Assembly: GCA_946478635.1 (NCBI GenBank)
Contig: CAMLCX010000259.1
Span: 1 to 6,914, forward strand
DNA: 6,914 nucleotides
Direction: 5' to 3'
From: an uncultured Pseudomonadota bacterium
GTDB taxonomy: Bacteria > Desulfobacterota_B > Binatia > UBA9968
Shown: one piece after another, positions 6,233-6,914 of the stretch
Position numbering within the stretch: position 1 is the first letter of the stretch
How the letters are laid out: each line of letters opens with the position of its first letter
The notes under the pieces: generated by a model
Seen by the model: the letters and a program-made list of their open reading frames with translations, nothing else
What the model was told of the DNA's origin: nothing
Databases searched by the model: none
Made by a program: the position numbers and the translations under genes

Positions 6233-6914
6233 ATGGACCATAACACGGAATTCGAACAGCTCATTAAAAGTGATCGAGACTCACATCACACGCGTTCCTG
6301 GCGCGGTAACTTGCTTGGCTATCTCGAAAAAGTCAGGAGCGATCCCACGGTCACCAAGCTCGCCCACGCGCGCATGTACGATGTGGTCATGAAAGCCGGC
6401 GTACGCGACATCCACGAAAAGCACGACCCGCGCGTAAAGCGTCTTTACAAAGACGAGACCATCAAGCTCTTCGACTTCTTTGCCGAGGAGTTTTTCGGCA
6501 TTGAAAAAACCGTCTCTCAGATCGTGCGATTTTTTCACGCCGCATCTCTCAAGGGGGAAGAAAGCCGCCAGGTGCTTTATTTAATGGGCCCCGTCGGTTC
6601 GGGAAAGAGCTCCCTTGTGGAAAAGCTCCACCGCGGTTTGGAGGAAAGCGAACCCTTTTACGCCATCGAAGGCTGCCCGATGTTCGAGGAGCCGCTGCAC
6701 CTCATTCCGCGCCATCTGCGTAAGGAATTTGAAAAGATGCTCGGGGTTCATATCGAGGGCGATCTTTGTCCGGTGTGCCGGTATAAGCTGATTCACGAGT
6801 ATGCGGGAAAGTATGAAGAGTTCCCCGTGAGCACGATCGAATTTTCCAAGCGCGCGCGCGTCGGCATCGGCGTGGTTCCGCCCGTCGATCCCAACAATCA
6901 AGACACCTCGGTGC
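6233..6914 (+). CDS. prkA: Serine protein kinase PrkA (YeaG family), N-terminal 227 residues
   Basis: The start of a PrkA-family protein, an AAA+ domain joined to a kinase-like C-terminal region, linked to stress, sporulation or stationary-phase signalling in various bacteria. Family members are about 630-690 residues, so roughly the first third is here. Seen: YLEKVRSDPTVTKLAHARMY (30-49), FFAEEFFGIEKTVSQIVRFF (82-101), Walker A GPVGSGKS (119-126), AIEGCPMFEEPLHLIPRHLR (144-163), the CxxC pair C179/C182 in GDLCPVCRYKL, and DPNNQD (219-224), just before the expected ATPase core. It resembles Bacillus PrkA more than E. coli YeaG in the 144-175 region. The ATG at 6233 is preceded by AAGGGAG nine bases upstream. 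In many genomes a YeaH-type and a SpoVR-type gene follow; that part is outside the window. It is transcribed away from the nusG-like gene. Confidence 0.95.
   Translation, partial: MDHNTEFEQLIKSDRDSHHTRSWRGNLLGYLEKVRSDPTVTKLAHARMYDVVMKAGVRDIHEKHDPRVKRLYKDETIKLFDFFAEEFFGIEKTVSQIVRFFHAASLKGEESRQVLYLMGPVGSGKSSLVEKLHRGLEESEPFYAIEGCPMFEEPLHLIPRHLRKEFEKMLGVHIEGDLCPVCRYKLIHEYAGKYEEFPVSTIEFSKRARVGIGVVPPVDPNNQDTSV

Noticed and set aside
5941..6264. 107-codon minus-strand open frame in the divergent region
   Set aside because: Its composition looks random, it has no clear ribosome site, and it overlaps the prkA start.
6281..6901. Minus-strand open frames inside prkA
   Set aside because: They are antisense to a clearly recognised PrkA reading frame and have no domain of their own.

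Overview
This is an unassigned bacterial window of moderately high GC, apparently chromosomal. It is densely coded, uses ATG starts, and several genes have clear Shine-Dalgarno sequences. No tRNA, rRNA, CRISPR array, transposase or attachment site is visible. The gene types fit a Gram-negative soil or sediment lineage such as Acidobacteria or a deltaproteobacterium-like group: a PrkA kinase of the Bacillus/acidobacterial-like form, a specialised NusG paralog, and a large PDZ/multi-TM/GAF histidine kinase. No marker gene is present, so this placement is a weak guess.

Layout. On the minus strand, read from right to left, there are five genes: a NusG/RfaH-like elongation factor (5734 to 5210), a hybrid-free membrane histidine kinase (5043 to 2527), a two-domain VOC (glyoxalase/extradiol-dioxygenase fold) protein (2468 to 1755), a small ferritin-like protein with a full set of diiron ligands (1631 to 984), and a fumarylacetoacetate-hydrolase family enzyme (917 to the left edge, lacking only its extreme C-terminus). 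On the plus strand at the right, the first third of the serine kinase PrkA starts at 6233 and runs off the window. A 498-bp divergent intergenic region separates nusG-like from prkA. It holds a candidate promoter and a 28-codon ORF with a near-perfect Shine-Dalgarno sequence.

How the genes may work together. The kinase, VOC, diiron and FAH genes have the same orientation with gaps of 58, 123 and 66 bp, and a good sigma70-type promoter lies just upstream of the kinase. They could be one transcript: an envelope-sensing kinase followed by three small-molecule enzymes. A diiron oxidase/oxygenase-like protein, a VOC protein and an FAH-fold C-C hydrolase/decarboxylase together suggest oxidative breakdown of an organic, possibly aromatic-derived, substrate. 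The substrate cannot be read from the sequence, and no response regulator for the kinase is present. The NusG paralog next door could promote elongation through this or another long operon, but nothing here proves the link. The most interesting unit is the kinase-VOC-diiron-FAH cluster, whose combined function I do not recognise.
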